64,000 nucleotides of DNA from CAZTHM01 sp041946825 (GCA_041946825.1 JBHGBD010000013.1:124001-188000); one strand, 5' to 3'. Shown: positions 18,119 through 27,263, counted from the first letter of the stretch. Translations and numbers: made by a program. The notes: generated from the sequence alone by a model not told the origin.

Positions 18119-18679
18119 CTATCGAATCGGCTCCACATCGAAGCCATCGACGCGGACGGCGAGCGCGCGCTGAATCAGGTTGACCGAGACAACGACGCTC
18201 CGGTCGCTGTTTTTCGCGAGCAGGATGCCCTCCACCCCGTCCAGGCAGCCGCCACGAATTCGCACGTGCTGCCCGACTTCGAGGCAGGGACAGCCCGCAA
18301 ATGTCAGGCCGCTCTGGACCACGGCCCGGATGTCGGCGATCTGCTTATCGGGAATTGAAATCCCCTGGCCGCGCGCGCCAACAAACGAGACTACTCCGAG
18401 CGTTTCCAAAACTGCCAGGCGCGCTGCTCCCGAGCTGTCGATCCTCACAAAGACGTACCCGGGGAACAGCGGAACCTGGACGGTCTGCCGTCGGTCGCTC
18501 CATCGGTGTATTTCCGACACGATGGGAGCGTAGCTCTCTACTCCTTTACGTTCCAGTTGCACCGCCACTTTCTTCTCGTGTCGCGACCGCGTGTGAACGG
18601 CGTACCAGCAATGTTCACCGGCAATCGTCCCGGAGAACGGCACAATCGGCGGCACTTGAATTAACTCGGAAAAGGACAC
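18119..18679 (-). CDS. UpxY-family transcription antiterminator (NusG-like)
   Basis: A 186-residue NusG paralogue. The NGN domain starts CWYAVHTRSRHEKKV (residues 24-38) and includes PLFPGYVFVRID. The C-terminal KOW part is VGQHVRIRGGCLDGVEGIL. Operon-encoded proteins of this kind (UpxY, RfaH, LoaP types) bind elongating RNA polymerase near the leader and let it read long capsule or EPS operons. The GTG at 18679 is supported by GAGAGG 8 bases upstream. Here the gene sits five genes into the operon rather than first. The EPS leader hairpin near 24050 is a candidate loading site. Confidence 0.9.
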   Translation of the reverse strand: MSFSELIQVPPIVPFSGTIAGEHCWYAVHTRSRHEKKVAVQLERKGVESYAPIVSEIHRWSDRRQTVQVPLFPGYVFVRIDSSGAARLAVLETLGVVSFVGARGQGISIPDKQIADIRAVVQSGLTFAGCPCLEVGQHVRIRGGCLDGVEGILLAKNSDRSVVVSVNLIQRALAVRVDGFDVEPIR

Positions 18680-18772
18680 AGCTTCGCCCTCTCAGTCCCA
18701 TCTTGGGACTTGTGCTGGAAATGCCGTGAAGTTTTCGATCCCGCCCAACTGGTTTGAGCGGGTCCCCCGCGT

Positions 18773-19513
18773 CTAGAGTCTTTCGTAGATGAACGGGGGG
18801 ATCGGAAACTCGCGCCGATTCAGGACTGCTCCGACCACCGGCACCTTGGCGGCCTCGATGGTTTCCTTGACTCGGCGCGCGACTTCACGGCGAGTGGAGC
18901 GGGACTCCACCACGAGAACGACTCCGTCCGCCAGTTGCCCGATCAGGATCGGGTCGGTGAAGTCGTTGGCGGACGGGGAGTCGATGAGAACGTACTGAAA
19001 CTCGGTGCGCAGTTCCGCAAATCGCGATGCCAATTTGTTGTCGCGCATCAGCGCCGACAACGGAGAAGAGACCGAACCTGACGACAGGAACCAGGTATTC
19101 TTGCCCGGGAGCCTCTGCACATAGTCGTGGATGGGCCCGGCCCCCAGGACGGCATCGGTTAGTCCCTTTAAGTTGTCCACGCGGAAATACTGGTGCAGCC
19201 TCGGGATCCGCAGATTGGCGTCCACAATGCAGACCGGGCCGGCCACCTGCGCCGACAGCGCCTCTCCGGCGCCCGCGCAGATCGAACTGCACCCGCTTCC
19301 TCGCCCGATGCCTGTGAAAACCACGACTTTGGGCTTGGCCTGCTGATTGAAGAGGAATAGCCGGTGAACGAGCTTCGACAATTCCTGCCGCGGAACAGAA
19401 GGGGATTCTACGGGAACCGGAATATTGTCGGTGGTCTCCACGACCGGCCCGGCGACGCTCTTCCACGTCTGGTCCTCAGCCGCGCGCTGCAACAATTCGT
19501 AACTTCTGCTCAC
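18773..19513 (-). CDS. CpsD/CapB-like BY-kinase family protein with altered P-loop
   Basis: A 246-residue MinD/ParA-fold protein related to the cytoplasmic part of bacterial tyrosine kinases that pair with GumC/Wzc-like chain-length proteins. The Walker A region reads GIGRGSGCSS (residues 68-77): the invariant Lys is replaced by Cys75. Walker A' (CIVDANLR, 95-102) and Walker B-like YVLIDSPSA are kept. No tyrosine cluster is present at the C-terminus, only one Tyr in the last six residues. It is therefore probably a non-catalytic or weakly catalytic regulator of EPS chain length. The GTG start at 19513 follows AAAGGAG at 6 bases. Confidence 0.85.
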   Translation of the reverse strand: MSRSYELLQRAAEDQTWKSVAGPVVETTDNIPVPVESPSVPRQELSKLVHRLFLFNQQAKPKVVVFTGIGRGSGCSSICAGAGEALSAQVAGPVCIVDANLRIPRLHQYFRVDNLKGLTDAVLGAGPIHDYVQRLPGKNTWFLSSGSVSSPLSALMRDNKLASRFAELRTEFQYVLIDSPSANDFTDPILIGQLADGVVLVVESRSTRREVARRVKETIEAAKVPVVGAVLNRREFPIPPFIYERL

Positions 19514-19543
19514 AGCAGGCTCCTTTGCTCCCTCGCATCAGAA

Positions 19544-21499
19544 TCAAGATGGACGGTTCGAACTCACGTTGGCTTCGTTGGTCTCTTTGGCCGACGCTCC
19601 GTTCGGCCAGCGAATAGTCTTTTTCAACAACAGCCCTGGCTGTAACCGAAAAGTTCCAGCGTATGGCGCCATGCCCGGAGGCGGAACCACTCTCAGGATA
19701 TGTTCGCCAGGGTTGAGTTGCGCCGTCACTTCACTGTGGCCATAAGATTTGCCATCAATAAAGACCAGCAGTCCCGCAGGCTCCGTCTTCACCGTAATGC
19801 CTCCGGGAGTGTCGTTTCGCGCCAGGATTCGGAGGTTCACCTTCCGCCTCTCTCTGGCCCGGAGCGTGATCCAGTCGGTCGTAGGCTGGAAACCGGGCTT
19901 CAAAAGCGAAACACGGTAAGTCCCCGGCGGGAGAGAGAACAGATAGGGAGTAGTCCATTCCGACTGGTTCGCGCCATTTAAGTAGATCTTGGCTCCCGCA
20001 AGGTCCGAGTTCACCAGAAGTGTGCTTTCAAGTGACTGGCGCGCACCGCCACCCTTTGCCTTCTTGACGGCCTTCGGCAGGGAAGGCGCGCTGTCAGCGG
20101 CTTCGCGGTTGCCATCGCGGCTTTTTTCGGACGCTGGAGCAGCGCTTGGTGACACTACTTGCTTTTCGAGTTCTTGGCGCGCCTTGTCTTCGCCCGTTGA
20201 CGGAGCGTCCGGAATCGCTTCCGTTGAGACGTCGGATTCAGCATCATTGTTGGCTGGTTCCGGTTCGGTCGCCTGCAAGTCATTTGGAGTCGGCTTCGGA
20301 ACATTCACAGGGTTGAGAGTGGGAAAGGTCGCTGGAGACGCGATCGCCTTAGGGGTTCGGCCTAGCAGGCGGTCGACTTGGCGTCCGACGGATCCCAATG
20401 ATTGCTCAGCCGACAAGTCCTTTGCCACGTCCCGCCCCGTGAACAGCGAGTCCGCGAGAAGGAACGCGCCCAGCACTACCACCGCGCCAACCAGCCAGCG
20501 GGGAACGATGGCCGGGCGGCGAGTTCCGCCGAACCACGCCGGAACGTGCCCTCGCGCGGTGCGCAGGGGGACAGAGCCCACGGGAATTGCGCTCCTGCGG
20601 CGTCCCGTACCCGACGCCGGAGGTGGGGAGGCCTTCCGGCGCGTGGTGGCGGCAGAAATCTGAGCGGGGCCCGCGTATCCCCGCGCCCCGAGAACCGCAA
20701 GGTTCAAATCTCTCGCGGCTTCCTGGATGATCGGGTCGTCGATGACCTCCTGCGATTGCGCGTAACCGAGCGAAAGGGCGTGAAAACAGAGGTCGTTTAT
20801 GTTGCGGGGAATGCCTCCGCTCCTTCTGGCGATTTCCTCGATGGCTCCGGGGGTGAATATCCCGGGGCCATTGTACCCGGCAGTCTCAAGCCGATGGGCA
20901 ATGTAGCGGTCCACCTCGGCTGTATCGAATGGTTCGAGGTGCGTCAGGACGGAGATCCTCTGGCGGAGTTGGACCAACTCCCAGCGCACCAGCTTGTCCG
21001 CCAATTGCGGCTGGCCCGCCATGATGATCTGGATTAGCTTGGAGCTGGGGGTCTCGAAGTTGGAGAGCATGCGGATCGTTTCGAGGATGGAGTCGTCGAA
21101 ATTCTGGGCTTCATCCAGGATCAGAAGGAAACGCCGTCCCTGCCGAAACTCGTCCAGGAGAACATCGTTGAGTTGCTTCTGCAATTCCACCAAATCTTCG
21201 TTGCCAGGAGTCAAACCCAGGTCCACAAGCAGGCTGCGCATGAAGCTCCGGCTGTCGGCCTGTTGCTGGAACAGAAACGCTGACCGAGCCGAACCACGGA
21301 ATTGGTCCATCAGCCGGAAGAGCAAGGTGGTCTTGCCCATGCCGGGATATGCAATGAGTGCCATGAATCCCCGGCCGGTCTCGATGCCGTAGGTGAGCGA
21401 CGCCCAGACTTCGCGATGCGACTCCCCGAAATAGAGGAAACGCGGATCGGGCGTCACTCCAAACGGTTGTTCACGCAGTCCGTAGAATTCCAGGAACAT
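19544..21499 (-). CDS. ExeA/GspA-like AAA ATPase fused to a PEGA domain
   Basis: A 651-residue membrane-anchored protein. Residues 1-270 are an ExeA-type AAA ATPase with Walker A AYPGMGKTT (50-58, K56), Walker B FLLILDEAQ (124-132) and the sensor region GQPQL. A single membrane helix lies near 338-358 (WLVGAVVVLGAFLLADSLF). A proline/acid-rich linker follows, then PEGA-type beta repeats at about 505-640 (GAKIYLNG, PGTYRVSLLKPGF, GLLVFIDGKSYG). The ATPase would be cytoplasmic and the PEGA part periplasmic. Such proteins accompany EPS export genes and may couple ATP use to the envelope machinery; the precise role is unproven. Confidence 0.87.
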   Translation of the reverse strand: MFLEFYGLREQPFGVTPDPRFLYFGESHREVWASLTYGIETGRGFMALIAYPGMGKTTLLFRLMDQFRGSARSAFLFQQQADSRSFMRSLLVDLGLTPGNEDLVELQKQLNDVLLDEFRQGRRFLLILDEAQNFDDSILETIRMLSNFETPSSKLIQIIMAGQPQLADKLVRWELVQLRQRISVLTHLEPFDTAEVDRYIAHRLETAGYNGPGIFTPGAIEEIARRSGGIPRNINDLCFHALSLGYAQSQEVIDDPIIQEAARDLNLAVLGARGYAGPAQISAATTRRKASPPPASGTGRRRSAIPVGSVPLRTARGHVPAWFGGTRRPAIVPRWLVGAVVVLGAFLLADSLFTGRDVAKDLSAEQSLGSVGRQVDRLLGRTPKAIASPATFPTLNPVNVPKPTPNDLQATEPEPANNDAESDVSTEAIPDAPSTGEDKARQELEKQVVSPSAAPASEKSRDGNREAADSAPSLPKAVKKAKGGGARQSLESTLLVNSDLAGAKIYLNGANQSEWTTPYLFSLPPGTYRVSLLKPGFQPTTDWITLRARERRKVNLRILARNDTPGGITVKTEPAGLLVFIDGKSYGHSEVTAQLNPGEHILRVVPPPGMAPYAGTFRLQPGLLLKKTIRWPNGASAKETNEANVSSNRPS

Positions 21500-21511
21500 A
21501 ATTCAGCAACC

Positions 21512-23131
21512 TCAGTGACCGTTGTTGCCCTGACGCCAGATGCCGAGAAGCTTGCTGGAACCGTTCTGACCCCCGACCTTGTGCGCCCCGAGGCCGTTTC
21601 CGTTGCCATGGCCGTTGGCCGGCAACAAAGCGAACATGGGATCGTGCACGGCACTTGGCAGGACGGCCAGAACAGGAACATTCAGGCACCGAATAACTTC
21701 GTCCGGGGTCCGGAAAGAAGCATCCAGGTGTTCAGCCGTAAAAGCGGCGCCGACGCCCACCATCAAGGCCAGCAGGATGCCTGCCATGGTCATGATGAGG
21801 GGGGAGGAGGTGGGAACGGGCGGCACACTGGGAGTTTCGGCAATCGCGATGTTCAGGATCCTCCGGCTGTCCAATGCGTCCGAGATGCGCGCCTCTTCCT
21901 GCTTGCGCGAATAGAGCAGGAAGTTGTCTTCTGCCAGTTTCACGTTGCGCACCAGGTCCTGCAATTGGATATTCTGCTGGTCGAAGTGCAACGCCTGGCG
22001 TCCATAAGTAGCGGCCATCGGCGCCATCGCGGCAGCCTTGGCATGCAGCGATTTGAGCTCCGCGCGTGTCTTGCTGAGTTCTTGATCCAACATCAGGTAG
22101 GTGGGATTCGAGTCGGTGGTCTCCTGACGAATAGGGCTCTTCTCCTCCTGCGCAATCATGTTGCGCACGTCCGCAATCTGCTCATCGACTTGCTGGACGA
22201 GCCGGTACGTGGGCGCGTAGTTTTTGGTCAGTTCCGCGCGACGGACTTCGAGGTTCGCGAGCGTGGATTTCAAGTTGGCCAAGAGTTGGGGGTTATCGGA
22301 AGACGATTCCACCGTGCGCTGACGCTGCGGGACCTGAGCCCGTTGCTCTTCCAAAGCCTGCGCGCGTTTGGCGGCTTCCGCTATATCCGACTGCGTCTGC
22401 GCCCACATGCCTTCAAAATCACTGGCCTTTTTCAGGAGGAGGTCTCGAGCGACGGTGGGAGCGACGGCGTTCTCCGTGCGGATGAAATCCGCAAGGCGCC
22501 CCTCAGCCTGGCGCAGTTGATTGGCATTGTTATGGGCTTCATCCTCGAAGAAACCAAAGACACCGGGCGGCCGGTTTACGCTCACGTGCTTCGCCACATA
22601 CAGATCATTAAGGTTTTTGAGGACGCGCGCCGCCTGCTCCGGATCGCGGGAGACGTAAGACACCTTGATCATGTTGGATTGCGGAACGGGCATGACGTGA
22701 AGGTGATCCTTCAACCGCCGCGCCGCCTTTGCTGTGCGCTCCTCCGGTGTTTGCCAGGCAGCCAGCCAAGGGCTCCAGAAATGGTCGGAGCTTGCGTCGA
22801 GTCCGCTCTTGTGCGCGGTCTCTCGGAGAAGGTCGTCGCTTTGGAGTAGAGCGACTTCGGAGTTGATTTCGCGGTCGGTAGGTAACCCGCTGACGTCTCG
22901 CGCGTCTGCCTCGGCCGAGACGGTGTTGTCGGCACGCTGGTGCCTGACAAGAATCGACGTCTCCGCCTCATACCGGATGCCGAAGACCAGCACGGCAATC
23001 AGGGCGCCCGCAAACGTCGCGGTGAAAGCCATCAAAAACAGGCGACGATGACGAAACAGGATCGCCAAAATCTCCCGCAGAACTTCGGGCGACCGCCGCG
23101 CTTCGTAACGTTGGATCGAATAGGTCTCCAT
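21512..23131 (-). CDS. Wzz/GumC-type polysaccharide chain-length determinant
   Basis: A 539-residue polysaccharide co-polymerase of the inner membrane. It has the Wzz domain at the N-terminus with the first membrane helix (LFLMAFTATFAGALIAVLVF, about 30-49), a long periplasmic region with coiled-coil helices (about 200-390), a GNVR-like segment, and the second helix near 440-465 (PLIMTMAGILLALMVGVGAA). The C-terminal cytoplasmic tail is short and rich in Gly, Asn and His with no kinase domain, so the separate CpsD-like protein is its likely partner. SD GGAGG precedes the ATG at 23131. It controls EPS chain length and links to Wza. Confidence 0.92.
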   Translation of the reverse strand: METYSIQRYEARRSPEVLREILAILFRHRRLFLMAFTATFAGALIAVLVFGIRYEAETSILVRHQRADNTVSAEADARDVSGLPTDREINSEVALLQSDDLLRETAHKSGLDASSDHFWSPWLAAWQTPEERTAKAARRLKDHLHVMPVPQSNMIKVSYVSRDPEQAARVLKNLNDLYVAKHVSVNRPPGVFGFFEDEAHNNANQLRQAEGRLADFIRTENAVAPTVARDLLLKKASDFEGMWAQTQSDIAEAAKRAQALEEQRAQVPQRQRTVESSSDNPQLLANLKSTLANLEVRRAELTKNYAPTYRLVQQVDEQIADVRNMIAQEEKSPIRQETTDSNPTYLMLDQELSKTRAELKSLHAKAAAMAPMAATYGRQALHFDQQNIQLQDLVRNVKLAEDNFLLYSRKQEEARISDALDSRRILNIAIAETPSVPPVPTSSPLIMTMAGILLALMVGVGAAFTAEHLDASFRTPDEVIRCLNVPVLAVLPSAVHDPMFALLPANGHGNGNGLGAHKVGGQNGSSKLLGIWRQGNNGH

Positions 23132-23172
23132 GATGCCTCCAAATCTGGGACCGCTCCGCGGTCCTTCGCACT

Positions 23173-23901
23173 CTAATAACGAAAGTAGTATCCGAGTGTC
23201 GGAAACGGGATTAAGGGTTTGATCTTGGAGATCCGGTTCTGCGGAACAAAGACCAGGTCTCCGGGCTGCAGGTGGAGGTCTTCAGCCAGATCCCCTTTGG
23301 TTAGCATTTGCTTCAGATTGATCTTCCGGACTTCGACCCAATCGTTCGAAACACGACGGAAGACCAGGACCTGAGAGTGTTTTGCCTTTTCGTTGAACCC
23401 TCCGGCAATCGCCACCGCCTCTGAGACGGTTGTGTCCCCCCGCAAGTCGTATTTGCCGGGCTTCTGGACTTGGCCGAGCGCCATGAAGGAGGGCCGGTCG
23501 AATTCCTTGAGAGTCACGGAAACCTGCGGTTCCCGCAGGATGCCCTCGTACGCTTTGATGATGGCCTTTTGCGTGTCCGGCACAGTTAACCCTTCGACAT
23601 GTATGTCACCCACGCTTTTCAAATTGATGTATCCGTCCGGCTGGACCGTCACGGTTTGGTTGAATTCAGGGGTGAAAGGAAATGTGAGATCTAGGACATC
23701 AGCCGTTTCGATCTGATACCGCGGGTTCCGACGCTGCAGAGAAGGAGTGGTCTGCGCCAGGGAGCCCTTGGCGGTCACTTGGCTTGGCACAGTCTGCGGA
23801 ACATGGTCGTCAGCAATCAAAGAAGGCTCCTCTCCACACCCAAGTCCGAATGTCAGCGCCACGGCGAACAACACAAGTCGAATTGAAACCTTGCCCATCA
23901 T
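23173..23901 (-). CDS. Wza-type polysaccharide export protein
   Basis: A 242-residue outer-membrane export protein of the Poly_export/SLBB family. A hydrophobic N-terminal segment ends in FGLGC (Cys22), which looks like an imperfect lipobox. The Poly_export domain begins YQIETADVLDL (about residue 63), then VQPDGYINL...GDIHVEGLT. The SLBB part is FMALGQVQKPGKYDLRGDTTVSEAVAIAGGF. The ending LQPGDLVFVPQN fits the family. The first ATG at 23901 follows GGAGG with a 7-base spacer. It is the first gene of the EPS operon, so its leader (up to about 24220) is where operon control should lie. Confidence 0.92.
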   Translation of the reverse strand: MMGKVSIRLVLFAVALTFGLGCGEEPSLIADDHVPQTVPSQVTAKGSLAQTTPSLQRRNPRYQIETADVLDLTFPFTPEFNQTVTVQPDGYINLKSVGDIHVEGLTVPDTQKAIIKAYEGILREPQVSVTLKEFDRPSFMALGQVQKPGKYDLRGDTTVSEAVAIAGGFNEKAKHSQVLVFRRVSNDWVEVRKINLKQMLTKGDLAEDLHLQPGDLVFVPQNRISKIKPLIPFPTLGYYFRY

Positions 23902-24038
23902 CGACGTACCTCCTGCGGATGGTGCTGCTTTACGACCCGGCCCTTGCGCGACTGCGAGATTCTTCTGCCGTCGGGGAGGATCTGGCAGAGATGCCCGGCG
24001 ATCGGATTATCAAGGGGAACTGGAGGACAGACAGAGCG

Positions 24039-24062
24039 TGCTCCGCGACCTACCGCGGAGCA
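24039..24062 (-). promoter_or_regulatory. EPS leader hairpin with GGTAG in the loop region
   Basis: A perfect 9-bp inverted repeat with a 6-base loop. On the transcribed (minus) strand the arms are TGCTCCGCG and CGCGGAGCA and the loop is GTAGGT. It lies about 138 bases upstream of the Wza-like start codon. The core CGCGGTAG differs by one base from the ops core GGCGGTAG used by RfaH-type factors, and the operon encodes such a factor. No U-run follows, so it is not an intrinsic terminator. A role in pausing or antiterminator loading is inference. Confidence 0.5.
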
Positions 24063-24187
24063 GCTCCGTGTAGTTCGGTAAACCCAGTTTGGGACGACTG
24101 GGCTGTGGAGAAAAGAAAGGAACAGTGTTAATCTTACAGTCGGCCATTGCACTTTCTCCCTTAACGCGTCAAAGTGTTGTGGCTATG

Positions 24188-24218
24188 GGTGCGTGGGAGC
24201 CGGCAGCTGCCACGCACC
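24188..24218. repeat. Inverted repeat upstream of the EPS operon
   Basis: Nine-base arms GGTGCGTGG and CCACGCACC flank a 13-base centre. The right part also overlaps the 10-base palindrome GGCAGCTGCC. It is about 290 bases upstream of the first EPS gene. It could be an operator for a dimeric regulator or a further leader hairpin; nothing in the sequence decides between these. Confidence 0.4.
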
Positions 24219-25033
24219 TGCTTCGAACCATCCAGATAACAATTCCAAATCCTAATCCTGCCGCGCCGCCAACTTACAGGGACCACGAAGGCGGGTGACA
24301 GTTGTCATTGCCACCGATAATCTCCAGCAAACGGGCTTCCCATCCATATCCCCTCCCGATTGCGTAATCAACTCTTCTTACTTCTGTAACTTAGCGTAGA
24401 GCCAAATTGTTCGAGGGAATCAGTGCACAGGAGAAATTTCATGGTATCGGAACATTTTGACCGGAAAGGGGATTTTGTGGGGTGGAGGAGCAATCGCGAC
24501 TCTGTGGCTGCCGGTCGATGGCAAACTGGACCTGGCGAGATTCCATTAAGACACACGAAAGGCAGGGTTGCACTCTGACGAGTCATTGCGCGGAGCCTCT
24601 CGGGCAAAGGACTAATTCGAAGGAACCTACCAGCTCTGCAGGCCAAGGCCGACTGGAAGAAACGGAGCCCGTAAATCCGAATGGAAAAACTGCCTTGCTG
24701 AGACGAGATTTTCGCAGTCCCAGCGTCTTCGATCTTCGCTATCTATAAGGAATCATGGAAGTAACCATGTGGTCTTTCGCTTGCAGGGCCCCCATGTGAG
24801 GGGTTGGCGCTGCATCGGAACGTGTTCAGTTGGCAGTTACGTGTTAAGTGCCATTCTTTCAACAGGGCACTGAGAGTCTTCTCAAACTTACCGGCGCTCC
24901 AATGGCTGTCATGACTAACTCCTCGAAGCCCAAGCGGTTGATGATCGAGCCGTATAGATTCAGATTGTGGCTGGGTGCTTGAACGGTTCTAGATTTTGAC
25001 TTGGCGGACGGAGGATTCGGGAGGTTCAGACGG

Positions 25034-25198
25034 ATGGCAGCCGTACTCGTTTTGGTTTTTGTGGCATTAGCGGCGGTGCTTGATCTGTTGGGACTCACTG
25101 AAGTCGTGCCGGCAGTCTCAAGGACTGCGCTTTTCGTGGTTCCGGTGATTTTCCTTGTGAGTCTGGTAGTAGGCTTATCCACTCGGAAACAGGTCTGA
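25034..25198 (+). CDS. Small membrane protein, DUF1328-like
   Basis: A 54-residue protein that is almost entirely hydrophobic, with two membrane segments (AAVLVLVFVALAAVLDLLG and ALFVVPVIFLVSLVVGL). The pattern of an Ala/Leu-rich helix, a short turn and a Phe/Val-rich helix ending in V-x-G-L matches small DUF1328-type proteins of unknown function. The ATG at 25034 has GGGAGG with a 9-base spacer; an upstream TTG at 25001 is less likely. It stands alone, 240 bases before the ABC exporter gene. Confidence 0.5.
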   Translation: MAAVLVLVFVALAAVLDLLGLTEVVPAVSRTALFVVPVIFLVSLVVGLSTRKQV

Positions 25199-25439
25199 TC
25201 CTGGAGAGGATGTTTGCCTACACAGGCCGTGGTTCCGCCATGAATTCGGTATCAGGGGTCGGGCCGGGAATCACAGGGCGGAAGGCCCCTCGCGCGATCG
25301 GGGTATTCCAGCACATCGTCATCCCGCCATCGCAGGGTACACAAACAAGTTTCCCAATCTGAGCTGCTGCGGGCAAGGGAGTGGAGCGAATTACCCGGCG
25401 AGTGATTGAACACCCGCCTGAGACAAAAAGGGAGTCAAC

Positions 25440-27263
25440 GTGGAAGCCGCGCAGCGCGAGTTTCGCAATCCCTGGAACGAGCGGCTAAAAGCGATCAGGA
25501 ATGTCCCTCCGGTCCTGCGCATTGTCTGGCAATCGGGACCCACGGTCGTAGTATGGGGCTGCGTGCTGCGGTTTATCGCGGCCTTCATCCCCCTTTCGAT
25601 TCTGGCGGTGATGCGGTGGATCATTGACGCCGTCGTACAGCACACGCTGCATGGCCAGCCGCTTCCCTCGACATTCTGGTGGATGGTCGCGCTCGAATTT
25701 GGTCTCGCGAGCGCAGGAACAATCCTCGGACGCGCGATCGGTTTCTGCGACAGTCTCCTTGCCGACCAATTTGTTCGCCATATCAGCGTCCGTGTGATGA
25801 ACCACGCGTCACGCCTGGACCTCACCTGTTACGAAGATCCCGCTTTCTATGACAAGCTTGAGCGGGCCAGAGTGCAAGCCACCGATCGGCTGGTCATGGT
25901 TCAGGCGATCGGCAACTTGCTTCAGCAATCCCTGGCGGCTGCAACCCTGGCGTTCAGTATTGTTGTCTTTTCGCCCTGGCTCCTGGTAATCCTGATCCTC
26001 TTTGTAATCCCTGCCTTTCTTGGCGACAGCCACTTCGCATTCCTAGGTTACGAGCTCAATTTTCGACAGACCCCGGTAAGGCGCCACCTGGATTACCTGC
26101 GGGTTATTGGTACGAGCAAGGAAAGCGCGAAGGAGCTAAAACTGTTTGGCCTTAGCTCGTTCTTAACCGGACGTTATTCCCAACTCTATGACCAGATTTA
26201 CTCCCAGAACGTCGGCCTCGCCCGTCGCCGGCTGCTGATGGGTTCGCTGCTCTCGCTATTGAGCACGCTGGGGTATTACTCCGCGTACGCTTATGTGATT
26301 TACCGAGCCGTCAACGGGGAAATCAGTGTGGGCACCTTAACCTTCCTGGCCGGCGCGATCTCGGGCGCCAGTACGAACATCCAGATGATTTTCTCCACCT
26401 TCTCGGGCATTGCTGATCAAGCCCTTTTCCTGACCGACTTACTGGAATTCTTCGCGGTGAGGCCAGCAATCCAGGCCAAGCCCGGAGCACTCCCCGCGCC
26501 GCGGTCCATACAGCGGGGGTTTGAATTCCAAAGTGTTTCCTTCGCCTATCCCGGAACTTCCAGGTTGGTGCTGGCGGGGCTTTCCATGCGACTCGGTCCG
26601 GGAGAAAAGGTGGCGCTGATCGGCGAAAACGGTCAGGGCAAAACTACCATTGTCAAACTCCTGACACGCCTTTATGACCCCACGGCAGGGAGGGTTCTGT
26701 TAGACGGTGTGGACCTGCGCGACTACGACCCGGAAGATCTGTGCAAGCAGATCGCGGTGATCTTTCAGGACTTCATGCGTTACGAAATGACCGCGGCTGA
26801 GAACATCGCCATGGGTGAAATCAGCAACCTCCACAATCCTATCAAAATTGCACACGCCGCGGGCAAAAGCGGTGCCGACGCCATTATTCGCCGGCTCCCT
26901 CTGGGTTACAGACAGATACTCGGTCGTCGTTTTGAAGGGGGTGTGGACCTTTCAGGAGGCGAATGGCAGAAGGTCGCGCTGGCCCGCGCCTACCTGCGGG
27001 ACGCGCAATTGCTGATCCTCGATGAGCCCACTGCCTCACTCGACGCGCGCTCCGAGCACGAAGTGTTCCAGCGTTTCGCCGAGCTGACCGCGGGGAAGAT
27101 GGCTCTACTGATTTCGCATCGCTTTTCGACCGTCCGCATGGCGGACCGCATCCTTGTGCTGGAGGGTGGGCAGGTCGCGGAAGAGGGAAGCCATGGTGAA
27201 CTTATCGCGCAGGGCGGACGATATTCGGAAATGTTCGAACTGCAAGCTGCGAGCTACCGTTAG
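25440..27263 (+). CDS. ABC exporter, fused permease and ATPase
   Basis: A 607-residue type IV (MsbA-like) ABC half-transporter. Six membrane helices occupy residues about 35-340. The nucleotide-binding domain has Walker A LIGENGQGKTT, Q-loop VIFQDFMRYE, signature DLSGGEWQKVALARA, Walker B LLILDEPTASLD and the H-loop LISHRF. The GTG at 25440 follows GGGAG. The next gene, 30 bases downstream on the same strand, is a cyclic beta-1,2-glucan synthase homologue. In rhizobia the equivalent pair is NdvA-NdvB, so export of a beta-1,2-glucan is a reasonable inference, but the sequence itself only shows a generic exporter. Confidence 0.9.
   Translation: MEAAQREFRNPWNERLKAIRNVPPVLRIVWQSGPTVVVWGCVLRFIAAFIPLSILAVMRWIIDAVVQHTLHGQPLPSTFWWMVALEFGLASAGTILGRAIGFCDSLLADQFVRHISVRVMNHASRLDLTCYEDPAFYDKLERARVQATDRLVMVQAIGNLLQQSLAAATLAFSIVVFSPWLLVILILFVIPAFLGDSHFAFLGYELNFRQTPVRRHLDYLRVIGTSKESAKELKLFGLSSFLTGRYSQLYDQIYSQNVGLARRRLLMGSLLSLLSTLGYYSAYAYVIYRAVNGEISVGTLTFLAGAISGASTNIQMIFSTFSGIADQALFLTDLLEFFAVRPAIQAKPGALPAPRSIQRGFEFQSVSFAYPGTSRLVLAGLSMRLGPGEKVALIGENGQGKTTIVKLLTRLYDPTAGRVLLDGVDLRDYDPEDLCKQIAVIFQDFMRYEMTAAENIAMGEISNLHNPIKIAHAAGKSGADAIIRRLPLGYRQILGRRFEGGVDLSGGEWQKVALARAYLRDAQLLILDEPTASLDARSEHEVFQRFAELTAGKMALLISHRFSTVRMADRILVLEGGQVAEEGSHGELIAQGGRYSEMFELQAASYR

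Larger units (their letters stand above)
23902..25033. other. Long EPS leader / intergenic region
   Basis: About 1.1 kb separates the first EPS gene (minus strand) from a small plus-strand gene. No convincing coding sequence was found. The first 320 bases left of the EPS start hold two strong inverted repeats (24039-24062 and 24188-24218), noted separately. No pair of sigma-70 boxes with good spacing was found for the EPS operon, although TTGACG on the minus strand at 24172-24167 is a possible -35. The stretch 24310-25000 shows nothing recognisable beyond lower GC and short direct-repeat-like fragments. Confidence 0.5.

Noticed and set aside
21302..22849. Long plus-strand open frame opposite the GumC-like and ATPase genes
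   Set aside because: Shadow of the real minus-strand genes; no family pattern is visible.
1..23901. Exosortase/PEP-CTERM system linked to the EPS locus
   Set aside because: No exosortase or PEP-CTERM tail protein was found, although similar EPS sets often carry them.
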